A DNA stretch of 64,000 nt from contig JAJZFQ010000233.1 in NCBI GenBank assembly GCA_021805275.1, forward strand, positions 76,588 through 140,587, written 5' to 3'. The DNA is from Pseudomonadota bacterium. GTDB lineage: Bacteria > Pseudomonadota > Gammaproteobacteria > Steroidobacterales > Steroidobacteraceae. Below the pieces are notes generated by a model. That model searched no databases, was not told the DNA's origin, and was given only the letters and a program-made list of their open reading frames with translations. The position numbers and the translations under genes were made by a program. Positions 52,702-60,976 of the stretch are shown here, piece after piece. Every line of letters begins with the position of its first letter. Within the stretch, counting starts at the first letter, position 1.

Positions 52702-54885
52702 ATGGTCTCACCCGTCCTTGAATTGCGCCGGATTACCCGACACTACTGGGTCGGCGGAGCAGAGTTGCATGCGCTCGACAATGTTACTCTGACGGTTCAG
52801 CGTGGCGAGTTTCTCGCGATCATGGGTGCGTCGGGATCAGGCAAGTCGACGCTGATGAACATCTGTGGTGGCCTCGACCGGCCGACGAGCGGACAGTATC
52901 TGTTCGACGGGGTGGACGTGGAGCGCTTGAGCGAGCCTTCGCTCGCCCGGTTGCGAAGCGAGCGGATCGGCTTCGTCTTTCAGAGCTTCAATCTGCTCGC
53001 GCGTACCAGTGCGTTGGAAAATGTCGCGCTGCCGCTGTTCTATGTCACCAACGGGCCGCTGGGCCGGCGCGACCGACTGGCGAGGGCGCGGGCGGCACTA
53101 GTGGCGCTCGGTCTGAAGGAGCGGGAGCAGAGCACCCCGAGTCAGCTGTCCGGTGGGCAGCAGCAGCGGGTGGCGATCGCCCGCGCGCTGATCAATCGCC
53201 CGCAGGTATTGCTCGCCGACGAACCGACCGGAAATCTCGATACGCGCACGTCGCATGAGATCATGCAGACCTTGCGCCAGCTCAATCGCGAAGAGGGGGT
53301 GACGGTGATTGTCGTGACGCATGAGCGCGACATCGCCGATTATGCCGATCGGGTCATTACGATGCGTGACGGCGGGATTGTCTCGGACGAACGCAACAGC
53401 GCACCCGTGGTCACCCCGCAGACCCGAGCGGACGCGCGGGGAGCGACGCTTGACGCGCCGGAGAATTCCCCGCGGGGCTTCCAAGCGCGTTCGGGCGCAC
53501 CAGCGCCCGTGCCCACGGGGTCCGTGGCCGCGTCGTTGGGCTTTGCGCGGATGATTTTGTCGAGCGCTGCGCAGGCAGTGGGACGAAACGCGCTGCGGTC
53601 CATGCTCACGATGCTGGGGGTATTCATCGGCGTTGCCGCGCTCATTGCCATGGTCGCGGTCGGTGAGGGGGCCAATCAGGCGGTAGCCAAGCAAATCCAG
53701 AGTCTGGGGACCAATATGCTGGTCGTCGTGCCGGGGGCGACGACAGCCGGTGGCGTGCGCGCTGGCTTCGGTAGCGCATCGACACTGACGACCGGAGACG
53801 CCGAGGCGGTGCGTCGGGATGATCCGGCCGTGGCCGATGTCGGATACATGATCCGGCAGCTTGCCCAGGTGCAGTACGCCAGCGAGAACTGGACGACGAA
53901 CGTCCAGGGTGTCACGCCGGACTATCTGCGAATTACCAATTGGCACATCGCAGCCGGCCGGGCGCTCGAGGAGTCCGACGAGACAGATGGCGCCCTCGTG
54001 GCTGTCATCGGGGAGACCGTTTACCGGCAGCTGTTCGCGCCTTATGAGAATCCGATCGGAGCCCGCATCCAGGTGAAGGGCCAAAACATGGTCGTCGTCG
54101 GGTTGCTGGCCGCCAAGGGACAGACCGCGTTCGGGCAGGATCAGGATGACGTGGTGATGATTCCGTTCAGTACCGCGCAGGACAAAGTACTGGGTGTCGC
54201 GGCAACGAGCGCTGCGCAGAGCATCGCGACCACTACCATCGGCAATGCGACGATGAATGTCACGACGTCGGCGGCAGCGTTTCCGCCGCCGCCGAACCCG
54301 TACAACATTGCGCCGCGCATTACCGGATATGTCAACTCGATCTACGTGCAGGCGGTCAGCCAGAGTCTCGTCCCTGAAGCCCTACAGCAGGTGACCGATA
54401 CGCTGATGCGTCGCCATCACATCGCTACCGGTGATGCCGCGGACTTCGCAGTTCGAAACCTGAGCCAGATCGCGCAGACTGCACAGGGGTCCTCTCGCAT
54501 CATGGCGTTCCTGCTCGCCATCGTGGCCTCCATTTCCCTGCTGGTCGGCGGGATCGGAATCATGAACATTCTGCTCGTGTCTGTCACTGAACGTACGCGC
54601 GAGATCGGATTGCGGATGGCGATCGGGGCTCGCCGACTGCATGTCTTGCTGCAATTCCTGGCGGAGGCAATCTTTCTCAGCGTCGCGGGCGGGGGCGCAG
54701 GAATCCTCGCGGGTGTCGCTGTGTCGCTGATCATCACGGCGGTGGCGAAGTGGCCGACGTTGCTCTCGACGGGAGCCATCATCGGCGGCTTCGTCTTTTC
54801 CGCCGCAGTCGGGATCTTCTTCGGATTCTATCCGGCGCGCAAGGCAGCCAGGCTTAATCCGATCGAGGCGCTGCGTTATGAATGA
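52702..54885 (+). CDS. MacB-like ABC transporter, ATPase fused to FtsX-type permease
   Basis: 727 residues. The N-terminal ATPase (about 1-225) has Walker A GASGSGKST, signature QLSGGQQQRVAIARAL, Walker B VLLADEPTGNLD and the H-loop VTHERD. A linker leads to the MacB permease: first helix near 295-315 (MLGVFIGVAALIAMVAVGEG), a large periplasmic domain, then three C-terminal helices with the FtsX signature (RTREIGLRMAIGARRLHVLL; PARKAARLNPIEALRYE). Such tripartite systems export macrolides, peptides or haem-type compounds. The adaptor gene precedes it and a frameshifted gene overlaps its stop (ATGA). Confidence 0.93.
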   Translation: MVSPVLELRRITRHYWVGGAELHALDNVTLTVQRGEFLAIMGASGSGKSTLMNICGGLDRPTSGQYLFDGVDVERLSEPSLARLRSERIGFVFQSFNLLARTSALENVALPLFYVTNGPLGRRDRLARARAALVALGLKEREQSTPSQLSGGQQQRVAIARALINRPQVLLADEPTGNLDTRTSHEIMQTLRQLNREEGVTVIVVTHERDIADYADRVITMRDGGIVSDERNSAPVVTPQTRADARGATLDAPENSPRGFQARSGAPAPVPTGSVAASLGFARMILSSAAQAVGRNALRSMLTMLGVFIGVAALIAMVAVGEGANQAVAKQIQSLGTNMLVVVPGATTAGGVRAGFGSASTLTTGDAEAVRRDDPAVADVGYMIRQLAQVQYASENWTTNVQGVTPDYLRITNWHIAAGRALEESDETDGALVAVIGETVYRQLFAPYENPIGARIQVKGQNMVVVGLLAAKGQTAFGQDQDDVVMIPFSTAQDKVLGVAATSAAQSIATTTIGNATMNVTTSAAAFPPPPNPYNIAPRITGYVNSIYVQAVSQSLVPEALQQVTDTLMRRHHIATGDAADFAVRNLSQIAQTAQGSSRIMAFLLAIVASISLLVGGIGIMNILLVSVTERTREIGLRMAIGARRLHVLLQFLAEAIFLSVAGGGAGILAGVAVSLIITAVAKWPTLLSTGAIIGGFVFSAAVGIFFGFYPARKAARLNPIEALRYE

Positions 54886-55555
54886 GCGTTCGCCTGGGTT
54901 CAGGAGTCGCCGTTTCGACAACCCATGAACGTGACAATGGCGGTGAGTCGTGGTGGTCGGCCGGCTGCGCCCGTCGGGAAAGCCCCATTACGGCTCTGTC
55001 GAAGCAGACGAATCAGGAGCTGCTGGTTCTGACTATCGAGGCGCGGCACCAAAGATCATTGGCGTTCCACTGGACGGTCTGGCGGCAAAACATTGCGGAG
55101 TTCATGGCTTGCGCAATCGGGGCACTCGCCTTCACCTTCGGCTCGAGATGGGAGGGGCTCCGAATGCGCTGACGAGGCTAGGCGAGTTGTTGGCCGTCGT
55201 CTCTGCCATCATTGCGGCGTCCCAGCTGCGTAGATACGCCGCGAGTCAGTCGAGTGATGGCTCTACCCTGCGCGCGTTCTATATTGCCGATCTGCAACGC
55301 CGACGAGATCTCCTGCGCTCCGGCCGGAGCTGGATCGTCGTGCCGATCCTGACTTCGACCTGGGTCATTCTGGCGGGGTTTGCTCAGGCGAGGTCCGGGA
55401 GCGCCGAGACGCTGCTGACATCCGCCTGCGTCATGACAGTGGTCGGCCTCGTACTCAGCCCCGCGAACGTGCGAGGGGCGCGCCGGCTGCAGCGCGATGC
55501 CGATGGTCTGCTCCCGCTTGGCGCCCATGGGTCGAACTCGACAAATCGGCCGTGA
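54882..55555 (+). pseudogene. Frameshifted small membrane-protein gene coupled to macB
   Basis: ATG 54882 overlaps the MacB stop codon. The first frame runs to 55172 and includes HQRSLAFHWTVWRQNIAEFM followed by a membrane segment (ACAIGALAFTFGSRW). The second frame continues from about 55155 (LTRLGELLAVVSAIIAASQL, then RRRDLLRSGRSWIVVPILT and a second hydrophobic segment) to 55555. Read together they give the plan of a known type of small hypothetical protein: helical N-terminus, a pair of membrane helices, a basic RRRDLLRS linker and another helix. The single shift lies near 55155-55170. It is either a young pseudogene, a sequencing error or, less likely, programmed frameshifting. Confidence 0.6.
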
Positions 55556-56105
55556 CTGCACCGAAGTGCCGAATGGACCATCCAAGAGGCGCTGTGCGCC
55601 GCCACCGGCTCGGGCCGACGCCTCGTACGGGAGCGCAGCTGCGCGCGCGGAGAGCGGGGCGTTCAGAGGAGGGGGGGGAAGTATGGGTGCGATGAGCCTC
55701 CGAAATACCCATCGCGGAGCTTGACCGCGACTGCTCGTTGCAAAGGACCGGCACGGATGCGCCGGCCGACCAGTGGGGGATTTTGAGTTGAATGCGCATC
55801 GCCAACTCCGCGCGGCCTCTTCAGCGCCGGATTGGACCGGGTGCGGATGTCATAGGTCGCTTTGAGCGTTGCGAACTCGTTAGCGGCTTCCTCATGGATT
55901 TTCCTCCGATCATCGCGGAACTTGCGAAGCTCTCGAGGCTCTATCTGTGCGGTGGCGCACCGACAACCCACGGTGAGATGACGACCATGTAACGCGAAAG
56001 TCGAGAGTTCGTGCGGAGATGAATCGCCGGGCAAGCCAGATGGTTCTTTACTCGCCTCAACTGTCTGGCTCACTTGATGGATCGCAAGCTTTAATGATTG
56101 CCTGC
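55556..56105. other. Gene-poor stretch before the lipoprotein gene
   Basis: About 550 bp. A minus-strand frame between about 55665 and 55960 has a charged helical segment (RKFRDDRRKIHEEAANEFAT) that faintly recalls a small DUF1488-like protein, but no start or complete domain can be fixed. I do not call a gene here. Confidence 0.35.
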
Positions 56106-56119
56106 AAAGGAGGTCGATC

Positions 56120-56632
56120 ATGCCAAACGATAACACGACGAGTTTTATTGTGAACTCCCAAGGGAGCCGCAAGGGCGAGGATCTGAGAAGCACAGGGCGG
56201 TCCAGACAGTTACTCGCGGTGAGCGTGTTGGGCGCCGCACTGTTCGCTCTGGCGGGCTGCGCCACGATGGGGCCACGCGCCTCCGCGCCGCCGCCCCAGC
56301 CGGTTCGTGTCGCCTCCATCGTCATGTGGAGCAAAAAGGCTGTACCGGCTGCGGTCATCATAGGGCGGATTCGCCGCTCGGGAACGGTCTACCGCGTCAA
56401 CGCTGGCGAAGTTATAAAGTTGCACCAGGAGGGGGTTGCGAACACCGTACTGGACTACATGCAAGCCACCGAGATCGCTGCCATAGCTCAGAATCGCGCC
56501 CGCATGGATATCCATCAATGGAATCGGTACAACGACGGCTACTACTACGGAGGTGTGGGGTACGGCTGGGAGTGGCCGGGATTCGATTTCGGTGATTTTG
56601 ATGAAGGCGACGGCGGCGACGAAGGGCACTAG
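56120..56632 (+). CDS. Predicted lipoprotein
   Basis: 170 residues from ATG 56120, preceded by a near-perfect AAAGGAGGT (56106-56114). A lipobox LAGC ends the signal region, with Cys47 as the lipidated residue after a long charged N-terminus of about 30 residues. The middle part (IVMWSKKAVPAAVIIGRIRR, GTVYRVNAGEVIKLHQEGVA, NTVLDYMQATEIAAIAQ) recalls the small helical repeat of proteins that respond to stress. The tail is rich in Tyr, Gly and acidic residues (DGYYYGGVGYGWEWPGFDFG). The function is unknown. It is probably anchored at the inner face of the outer membrane. Confidence 0.75.
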   Translation: MPNDNTTSFIVNSQGSRKGEDLRSTGRSRQLLAVSVLGAALFALAGCATMGPRASAPPPQPVRVASIVMWSKKAVPAAVIIGRIRRSGTVYRVNAGEVIKLHQEGVANTVLDYMQATEIAAIAQNRARMDIHQWNRYNDGYYYGGVGYGWEWPGFDFGDFDEGDGGDEGH

Positions 56633-56779
56633 CGTGCGACGCCACGGATGGGAATTGACCGTACGATAAGCGGCGTTCCGGGGGCGGCGAGCCTGCACGA
56701 TGCACGAAGGAGCGGATTTTCATGGTCATGCGTGCGCGTTCGGCGGTGGATTTCGGCGACGGGCGTTCGGTCTGAGTCA

Positions 56780-57374
56780 GGCATGCGGCATTCGATGCAG
56801 CGCGCGGCGCGAGCCCGACAGCGCTATGTGGGCGCAGCGCCAAGATTGCGGGCGAGGATCTGCCAGTCGTTGCGATGCAGAGCAGGTGGCGGGCAGGTGC
56901 AGCACGATGCGCCGCACGGAAGACTCTACCCATGCGCCGAGTTTCATCAGGTGTTCGCGCAGGGTGCTGACCTGGGCGGATCGCGAGGCCGTGCGGTCTG
57001 CCCGCAGACGCAGCTCCTGGTAGAGCACATAGGCGGGGGCGCTCAACAGCCCCCGCAAATGATTGGCGAGGAAGCGGTTGCAGCTGGTGCACTTGATTTC
57101 CAGGCCATGATGCAGCTCTTTGATCCGATTCTCGATGTCCCCGCGGCGCAGTAGATCGCTTCGTACAGATCTCGGGGCGAGTGCTTGCGGTTGGTGACCA
57201 CGAAGCGCGGGTTGTCTTTGAGCTCGCGCCCGGGATGACGCACGGCCTCGGCTTTGATGATGACGCGGCGGCGAAGCCGCCGTCCAAGCGAACCCGCAAC
57301 CGAGCACGCGGGACGGCCTCCCGCAGCTTAGGCAACAGCCGCGAGAGGATCCCACTCGCCGCGACCCAGAGCAT
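56780..57374 (-). mobile_element. IS1380-type transposase remnant
   Basis: On the minus strand, pieces of an IS1380-family transposase can be read in several frames: LLPKLREAVPRARLRVRLDG (from about 57360), RHPGRELKDNPRFVVTN and SPRDLYEAIYC, then GDIENRIKELHHGLEIKCTS, NRFLANHLRGLLSAPAYVLY and ESSVRRIVLHLP near the C-terminus. The N-terminal half is missing, and internal deletion and frameshifts separate the blocks, so it is dead. I cannot see its terminal inverted repeats. It lies just outside the tRNA-Asn island and marks this region as a site of repeated insertion. Confidence 0.82.
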
Positions 57375-57430
57375 CGGCCGCTCAGTTCAAAGGCGGAAGA
57401 ACGAGGATGCCGGAGTCCTTACCTTTGATT

Positions 57431-57562
57431 TATTGGCTCCCCGGGTTGGACTCGAAGAGAGACGTAAGCCATTGATGCTGTGAAGGCTTTCAGAGGCCTC
57501 TCCTCAGGTTAACCCCAAACCATATTGCAAAAATGGTGCGCTGCGGTGAGACGGCTTGATAC
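57431..57562. repeat. Left end L1 of cassette 1, with attachment-site copy A
   Basis: Starts with the tRNA-Asn 3' end (TGGCTCCCCGGGTT..., 57434-57456) and goes on with about 100 bp related to L2 at 60771-60900; shared blocks include CCCAAACC and GCGCTGCGGTGA. At its end are hexamers exactly 10 bp apart: TGAGAC (57547), TGATAC (57557) and, just beyond, TGATAC (57567). This phased set looks like arm-type binding sites for a recombinase or excision factor. Confidence 0.7.
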
Positions 57563-57617
57563 ACGCTGATACCTGCGCCGTGCTCGCGCTCGACGCAGTG
57601 AATGGCCGGCCGTGGGG

Positions 57618-57650
57618 TTGAAGGGTCCAGACGTATGGCATAATATGCCA
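57618..57650 (+). promoter_or_regulatory. parDE promoter with operator palindrome
   Basis: TTGAAG (57618-57623) and TAATAT (57641-57646) form a 17-bp-spaced promoter. The -10 box lies in a perfect inverted repeat TGGCATA-A-TATGCCA (57636-57650), the expected binding site of the ParD-type antitoxin for autoregulation. Confidence 0.65.
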
Positions 57651-57676
57651 ATCAGTGTAATTGCGAGGTGGCAGCC

Positions 57677-57967
57677 ATGCCGACGCGGAATGTCGTACTC
57701 ACAGATCACCAGGCTGAGCTTGTCGAGCGGCTCGTGAGAGAGGGGCGTTATCAGAATGCCAGCGAAGTGATGCGGGAGGGTCTGCGCCTGGTTGAGGATA
57801 AGGAGGAGGACGTCAGGGCCCGTGTGAAGGCTTTGCGGGAAGCTGCGCGTGTCGGCATTGCGGATATCGAAGACGGTCGCTATCGGACGTTCGGCAGTAC
57901 AGACGATCTCGGTCGGCACCTCGGAACCGTTCGCGATCGAGCTTTGGCGAAGAAGCCAGAGCGGTAG
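57677..57967 (+). CDS. parD: ParD-type ribbon-helix-helix antitoxin
   Basis: 96 residues from ATG 57677 (GAGGTG ribosome-binding site at 57665-57670). The N-terminal ribbon-helix-helix is seen in TRNVVLTDHQAELVERLVRE and GRYQNASEVMREGLRLVEDK, as in ParD antitoxins; the remaining 50 residues are charged and would wrap the toxin. It should bind the palindrome over its own promoter and neutralise ParE. The toxin gene follows after 8 bp. It is the first gene of cassette 1. Confidence 0.88.
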   Translation: MPTRNVVLTDHQAELVERLVREGRYQNASEVMREGLRLVEDKEEDVRARVKALREAARVGIADIEDGRYRTFGSTDDLGRHLGTVRDRALAKKPER

Positions 57968-57975
57968 GAACTCTA

Positions 57976-58332
57976 GTGAGCGCAGGGGCGGGCGCATGGA
58001 CCGTGCGGCTTGCCGGCGCCGCGGAGGTTGATTTTGAGGCCATCCTGCTCTGGACTCTCGAGCAGTTTGGAAACGCTCAGGCACGTGTCTGCGCGGATAT
58101 TCTCTCCGCCGCCGTGCAAGCATTAATCGCCGGTCCTGAGCAGCCCGGGATCAAGGCACGGCCGGAGATCGGGAGAGATCTGTTTACGCTGCACGTCGCG
58201 CGATATGGTCCAAGGGGGCGGCATTTCGTGTTATTCCGTGCCGACGCTGGTTCTGCCAAGCGGCAGATCGAGGTTCTGCGCATTCTCCACGATTCGATGG
58301 ATCTCGCGCGTCATGTGCCGGAGGATGAGTGA
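57976..58332 (+). CDS. parE: ParE/RelE-superfamily toxin
   Basis: 118 residues from GTG 57976. The RelE/ParE fold is shown by the N-terminal strand and helices (VRLAGAAEVDFEAILLWTLE, QFGNAQARVC) and the C-terminal strands GRHFVLFRA and IEVLRILHDSMDLARHVP. The last motif is that of ParE toxins, which poison DNA gyrase, though RelE-type mRNA cleavage cannot be excluded by eye. With the upstream ParD it forms a toxin-antitoxin pair that would select against loss of cassette 1. Confidence 0.88.
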   Translation: MSAGAGAWTVRLAGAAEVDFEAILLWTLEQFGNAQARVCADILSAAVQALIAGPEQPGIKARPEIGRDLFTLHVARYGPRGRHFVLFRADAGSAKRQIEVLRILHDSMDLARHVPEDE

Positions 58333-58477
58333 ATCCAGTGGTTCGCGATGGCGCATAGCGGACAAATCCAGCGATTCGCCGTGCGAGTCCAGAATTCTCC
58401 AAACCGGACATCTGATGTCCGGCGCCATTGCGGTGGCAACCGTCCTGAATGGATCTCTCGTACGCGATCGTCCCTTA

Positions 58478-58852
58478 TCAGATCCAACGTGCCGCCGCCG
58501 CGCCGCTGTCGTCCGGACGTGTGTTGAAGGCGATGGCCGCTTGCGGAGCGGTGCGGTGGATAGCATTTACCAGCGCTTCGAACAATTTCAGTCGGTTCGG
58601 GGGCAGCCGAACGCCCGCGCCAATCACCACGCAGTCGTAGCGGTTAGCGGCCAGATGGCGTTCGAGGGTCGGTACTGCGGTGTCATCGGGGTTGATGTAG
58701 CAGGCGTCCGCGAGCCAACCACGTTTAGACATGTCGCTCAACGCGAGCTTGACTCCATCATGAATCTTCTCCGCGGTCATCCCTGGCGGCAAAGCAGGAT
58801 CCGAAAAGTCCACGGTTCCCGGATCGAGGCCGACCAAAACCACCCGTTTCAC
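58478..58852 (-). CDS. Conserved-looking hypothetical protein, Rossmann-like
   Basis: 124 residues from GTG 58852. The start VVLVGLDPGTVDFSDPALPP and the middle strand YDCVVIGAGVRLPP suggest an alternating alpha/beta fold, but I cannot name the family. The protein ends without a clear C-terminal motif. It lies 13 bp downstream of the cupin gene on the same strand and probably shares its message and MarR control. It might act with the cupin on a small molecule; this is a guess from position. Confidence 0.6.
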   Translation of the reverse strand: MKRVVLVGLDPGTVDFSDPALPPGMTAEKIHDGVKLALSDMSKRGWLADACYINPDDTAVPTLERHLAANRYDCVVIGAGVRLPPNRLKLFEALVNAIHRTAPQAAIAFNTRPDDSGAAAARWI

Positions 58853-58865
58853 GCTTTCTCTCCCG

Positions 58866-59351
58866 TCACGCTTGAGGGCCAGGCACCGGCGGCAAGGCTG
58901 CGATCGTCATGCCGTGTCTACGGAAGATCTCGATCATCTTTGTCATGTCCGGTGGCCTACCGGGGGCGGCATTGATCGCGGCGCGTGCCTCCCGGAAGTA
59001 GGCCGGCCCCATTACCGCCGGAGTAACGATCGATAGCTGCTTCGCCTCTTCGGTACCGAAATTGTCAAAGCGATGGACAGCGCCGCGCGGGATGCATATG
59101 GCCTGACCGGGCCCGACTTCGATCGCGTTGCCGTCGATCGTCCAGGTGAGGGTACCGGAGATCCCGTACAGCGTTTCCTCGTAAGCATCGTTCTTGTGCG
59201 CTGGGGCCGCAAGCTTCTGCCCAGCCGGTACCGTCACCTCGAACACGGAAACGCTGCCGTGTGTGTCCTCGCCCGTCAGCAGAAAGCGAATGGCGAGAGG
59301 ACCGATTCGGATGATCTCTTCCGATGGATTCACTGCACTCTGGTTTGTCAC
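58866..59351 (-). CDS. Cupin-domain protein
   Basis: 161 residues. The single cupin core is at about 25-115: SVFEVTVPAGQKLAAPAHKN, then YEETLYGISGTLTWTID and a second motif GPGQAICIPRGAVHRFDN. Metal ligands in motif 1 are partly replaced (AHKNDAYEE keeps His and Glu), while motif 2 keeps its His, so metal binding is likely but uncertain. Small cupins include dioxygenases, isomerases and binding proteins. It is divergent from a MarR regulator across 59 bp, a layout typical of a locally regulated detoxification gene. Confidence 0.82.
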   Translation of the reverse strand: MTNQSAVNPSEEIIRIGPLAIRFLLTGEDTHGSVSVFEVTVPAGQKLAAPAHKNDAYEETLYGISGTLTWTIDGNAIEVGPGQAICIPRGAVHRFDNFGTEEAKQLSIVTPAVMGPAYFREARAAINAAPGRPPDMTKMIEIFRRHGMTIAALPPVPGPQA

Positions 59352-59410
59352 GCTACCGGCCTTTTGAGTACACTACATTTACCGAGGACGGTACACGGAC
59401 TTTACTATAG

Positions 59411-59857
59411 ATGTCAACCCTTGAACTTCCGCAGAATCCTCTCATTGGCGCCCTGCTGCGCGTGCCGGCTCAGGGCATCCATCGCCGGATCATCGCAGGA
59501 TTACACCACGCCGGGTTTCGCGAGCTGCGCCTGCCTCATATGAGCGTGTTCCAATATCCCGGGCCTGAGGGGTCTCGGCCGAGCGAGCTTGCCGAGCGTG
59601 CCGGAATGAGCAAACAGGCCATAAATCAGCTCCTTCAGAGCCTCGAGCGACTGGGGTATCTGTCCCGTCGAGACTCCAAGGAGGATCAGCGAGCACGGCT
59701 CGTGCATTTCACAGCGCGCGGACGTGCGGCCTGGAGAAAGATTCACGAGATTCTGGGTGAGATCGAGCTCGAATGGAGGTCCACCCTCGGAGAGAGGGAT
59801 TTCGATCGCCTCAAAACACTACTGTGCAAGGTGTGGGTGTCGGGCCTCGTGCGCTAG
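59411..59857 (+). CDS. MarR-family transcriptional regulator of cassette 1
   Basis: 148 residues. The winged helix is complete: RPSELAERAGMSKQAINQLL as recognition helix region, SLERLGYLSRRDSKEDQRAR as wing, with dimer helices at both ends. It is transcribed away from the cupin gene with 59 bp between them, which should hold the shared operator. It probably represses the cupin operon, and maybe the small cupin downstream, until a small molecule binds. Confidence 0.88.
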   Translation: MSTLELPQNPLIGALLRVPAQGIHRRIIAGLHHAGFRELRLPHMSVFQYPGPEGSRPSELAERAGMSKQAINQLLQSLERLGYLSRRDSKEDQRARLVHFTARGRAAWRKIHEILGEIELEWRSTLGERDFDRLKTLLCKVWVSGLVR

Positions 59858-59959
59858 ACCCTTGCCCTCGAGAAAGCGGTCGGTCTGGAGTTCTCGCGAC
59901 AGTGGCACCAATATTCATAGGCCGTCGAATGGCTTTGGAAGGGTAGCAAAGAGAGCACA

Positions 59960-60304
59960 ATGAGCAACGAAAAGGCGGCACGCGAGACAAAAGGTGTTGC
60001 GGTGAGGTTACTTGCAACGGTTGACCTTGGTCCTGAGATCGAGGGCATGGCAGGGCGCAGCCTTCGAATGCGCATGGTGACCATCGAGTCTGGAGGCGTC
60101 TTCGGCCCGATGCACGACCATAAAGACAGGCCAGGCACGGTCTACATACGGCAAGGAACGATCACTGACCATCGAAATGGAGTCGCAACGGACTATGGGC
60201 CGGGAGTGGGCTGGCCCGAGGATAGGAACACCACACACTGGCCTAAGAACAGAGGAACGATTCCGGCGGTGGAGATCTCGGTCGATATTGTCAAGCAAGA
60301 GTGA
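59960..60304 (+). CDS. Small cupin-domain protein
   Basis: 114 residues from ATG 59960. The sequence has a cupin-like barrel: RMRMVTIESGGVFGPMHDHK with a His-x-His pair, RPGTVYIRQGTITDHRNG and an ending strand VEISVDIV. The HDHKDRP and HWPKNRG segments could supply metal ligands. It is 102 bp downstream of the MarR gene on the same strand. Its relation to the first cupin is only at fold level. Substrate unknown. Confidence 0.75.
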   Translation: MSNEKAARETKGVAVRLLATVDLGPEIEGMAGRSLRMRMVTIESGGVFGPMHDHKDRPGTVYIRQGTITDHRNGVATDYGPGVGWPEDRNTTHWPKNRGTIPAVEISVDIVKQE

Positions 60305-60454
60305 GCCCAGACTATATAACTGACACGGCCTGGGCCTGACACGTTGTTTAATCGGGCGCGCTTCAGACAGCTGCGCCTTTCTTCGCGCGCCGGTCATGAA
60401 TGACTGCTTTCGGCTGAGAGCAGAAATGATCTTTAGATAGTCTAACTTCCGGTA
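60305..60454. other. Spacer before right end R1
   Basis: About 150 bp with no gene or motif that I can support, between the small cupin gene and the repeated right end. Confidence 0.3.
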
Positions 60455-60750
60455 CGGGTCGATAGGACGCGTTGGCAGATTGGCCGGGAGAGGGAGGATG
60501 GGGGAGTTTTCGGCGTGCAGAAGTTTCCGATGTTGTATCTGCAGAGTAGGGGGCAAGGAAAGCGGCGTGCCGACAAGAGGGCCGGCGCAGTAGCGCCTAC
60601 GGAGATCTGGATGCATGGCGAATAGCTGAGACAGCTGAGCAGAAATCGCTCAGGCTTGTGCTGGGGTGAGCTGCCCTGAGACGGCATCAGCGCCGCTGAT
60701 CACACGCTGAAGCGCAATTCGATTCCGGATTTCCGGTGAAATGCCGAAAA
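60455..60750. repeat. Right end R1 of cassette 1
   Basis: A 296-bp block clearly related to R2 at 62920-63217, in the same orientation. Shared segments include CGGGTCGATAG at the start, GAGAGGGAGGATG, CATCTGCAGAGTAGGGG (one mismatch), CGCTCAGGCTTGTGCTGGG and ATTCCGGATTTCCGG near the end. It stops 20 bp before L2. A reading frame open in R2 is interrupted here, so the block is probably conserved as DNA and not as protein. Confidence 0.8.
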
Positions 60751-60770
60751 GCCTTTACTTATCAATTGCT

Positions 60771-60900
60771 TATGGCTCCCCGGGTTGGACTCGAAGTGAG
60801 TAGTAAGCTCTTGATCCTGTGAGGAATTCTGCGGATTGCCGGCAGGTTACCCCCAAACCCCGTCGGGAAAATCATGCGCTGCGGTGATACGGCTTGATAC
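60771..60900. repeat. Left end L2 of cassette 2, with attachment-site copy B
   Basis: Begins with TATGGCTCCCCGGGTTGG (attachment copy at 60773-60795) and continues in parallel with L1 through AGGTTACCCCCAAACC and GCGCTGCGGTGATACGGC. The phased hexamers are again 10 bp apart: TGATAC (60885), TGATAC (60895) and TGATCA (60905, just past the block). Confidence 0.72.
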
Positions 60901-60976
60901 GAGGTGATCATCCTCGCGGTCTTGACGCGACGTCGTCGTCGTGGCAGTTTTGCGCGTATCAAGGAGCAATTCTGCC

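Noticed and set aside
55663..55960. Possible DUF1488-like protein on the minus strand
   Set aside because: Only a short charged helix resembles that family. No start codon, ribosome-binding site or complete domain could be fixed.
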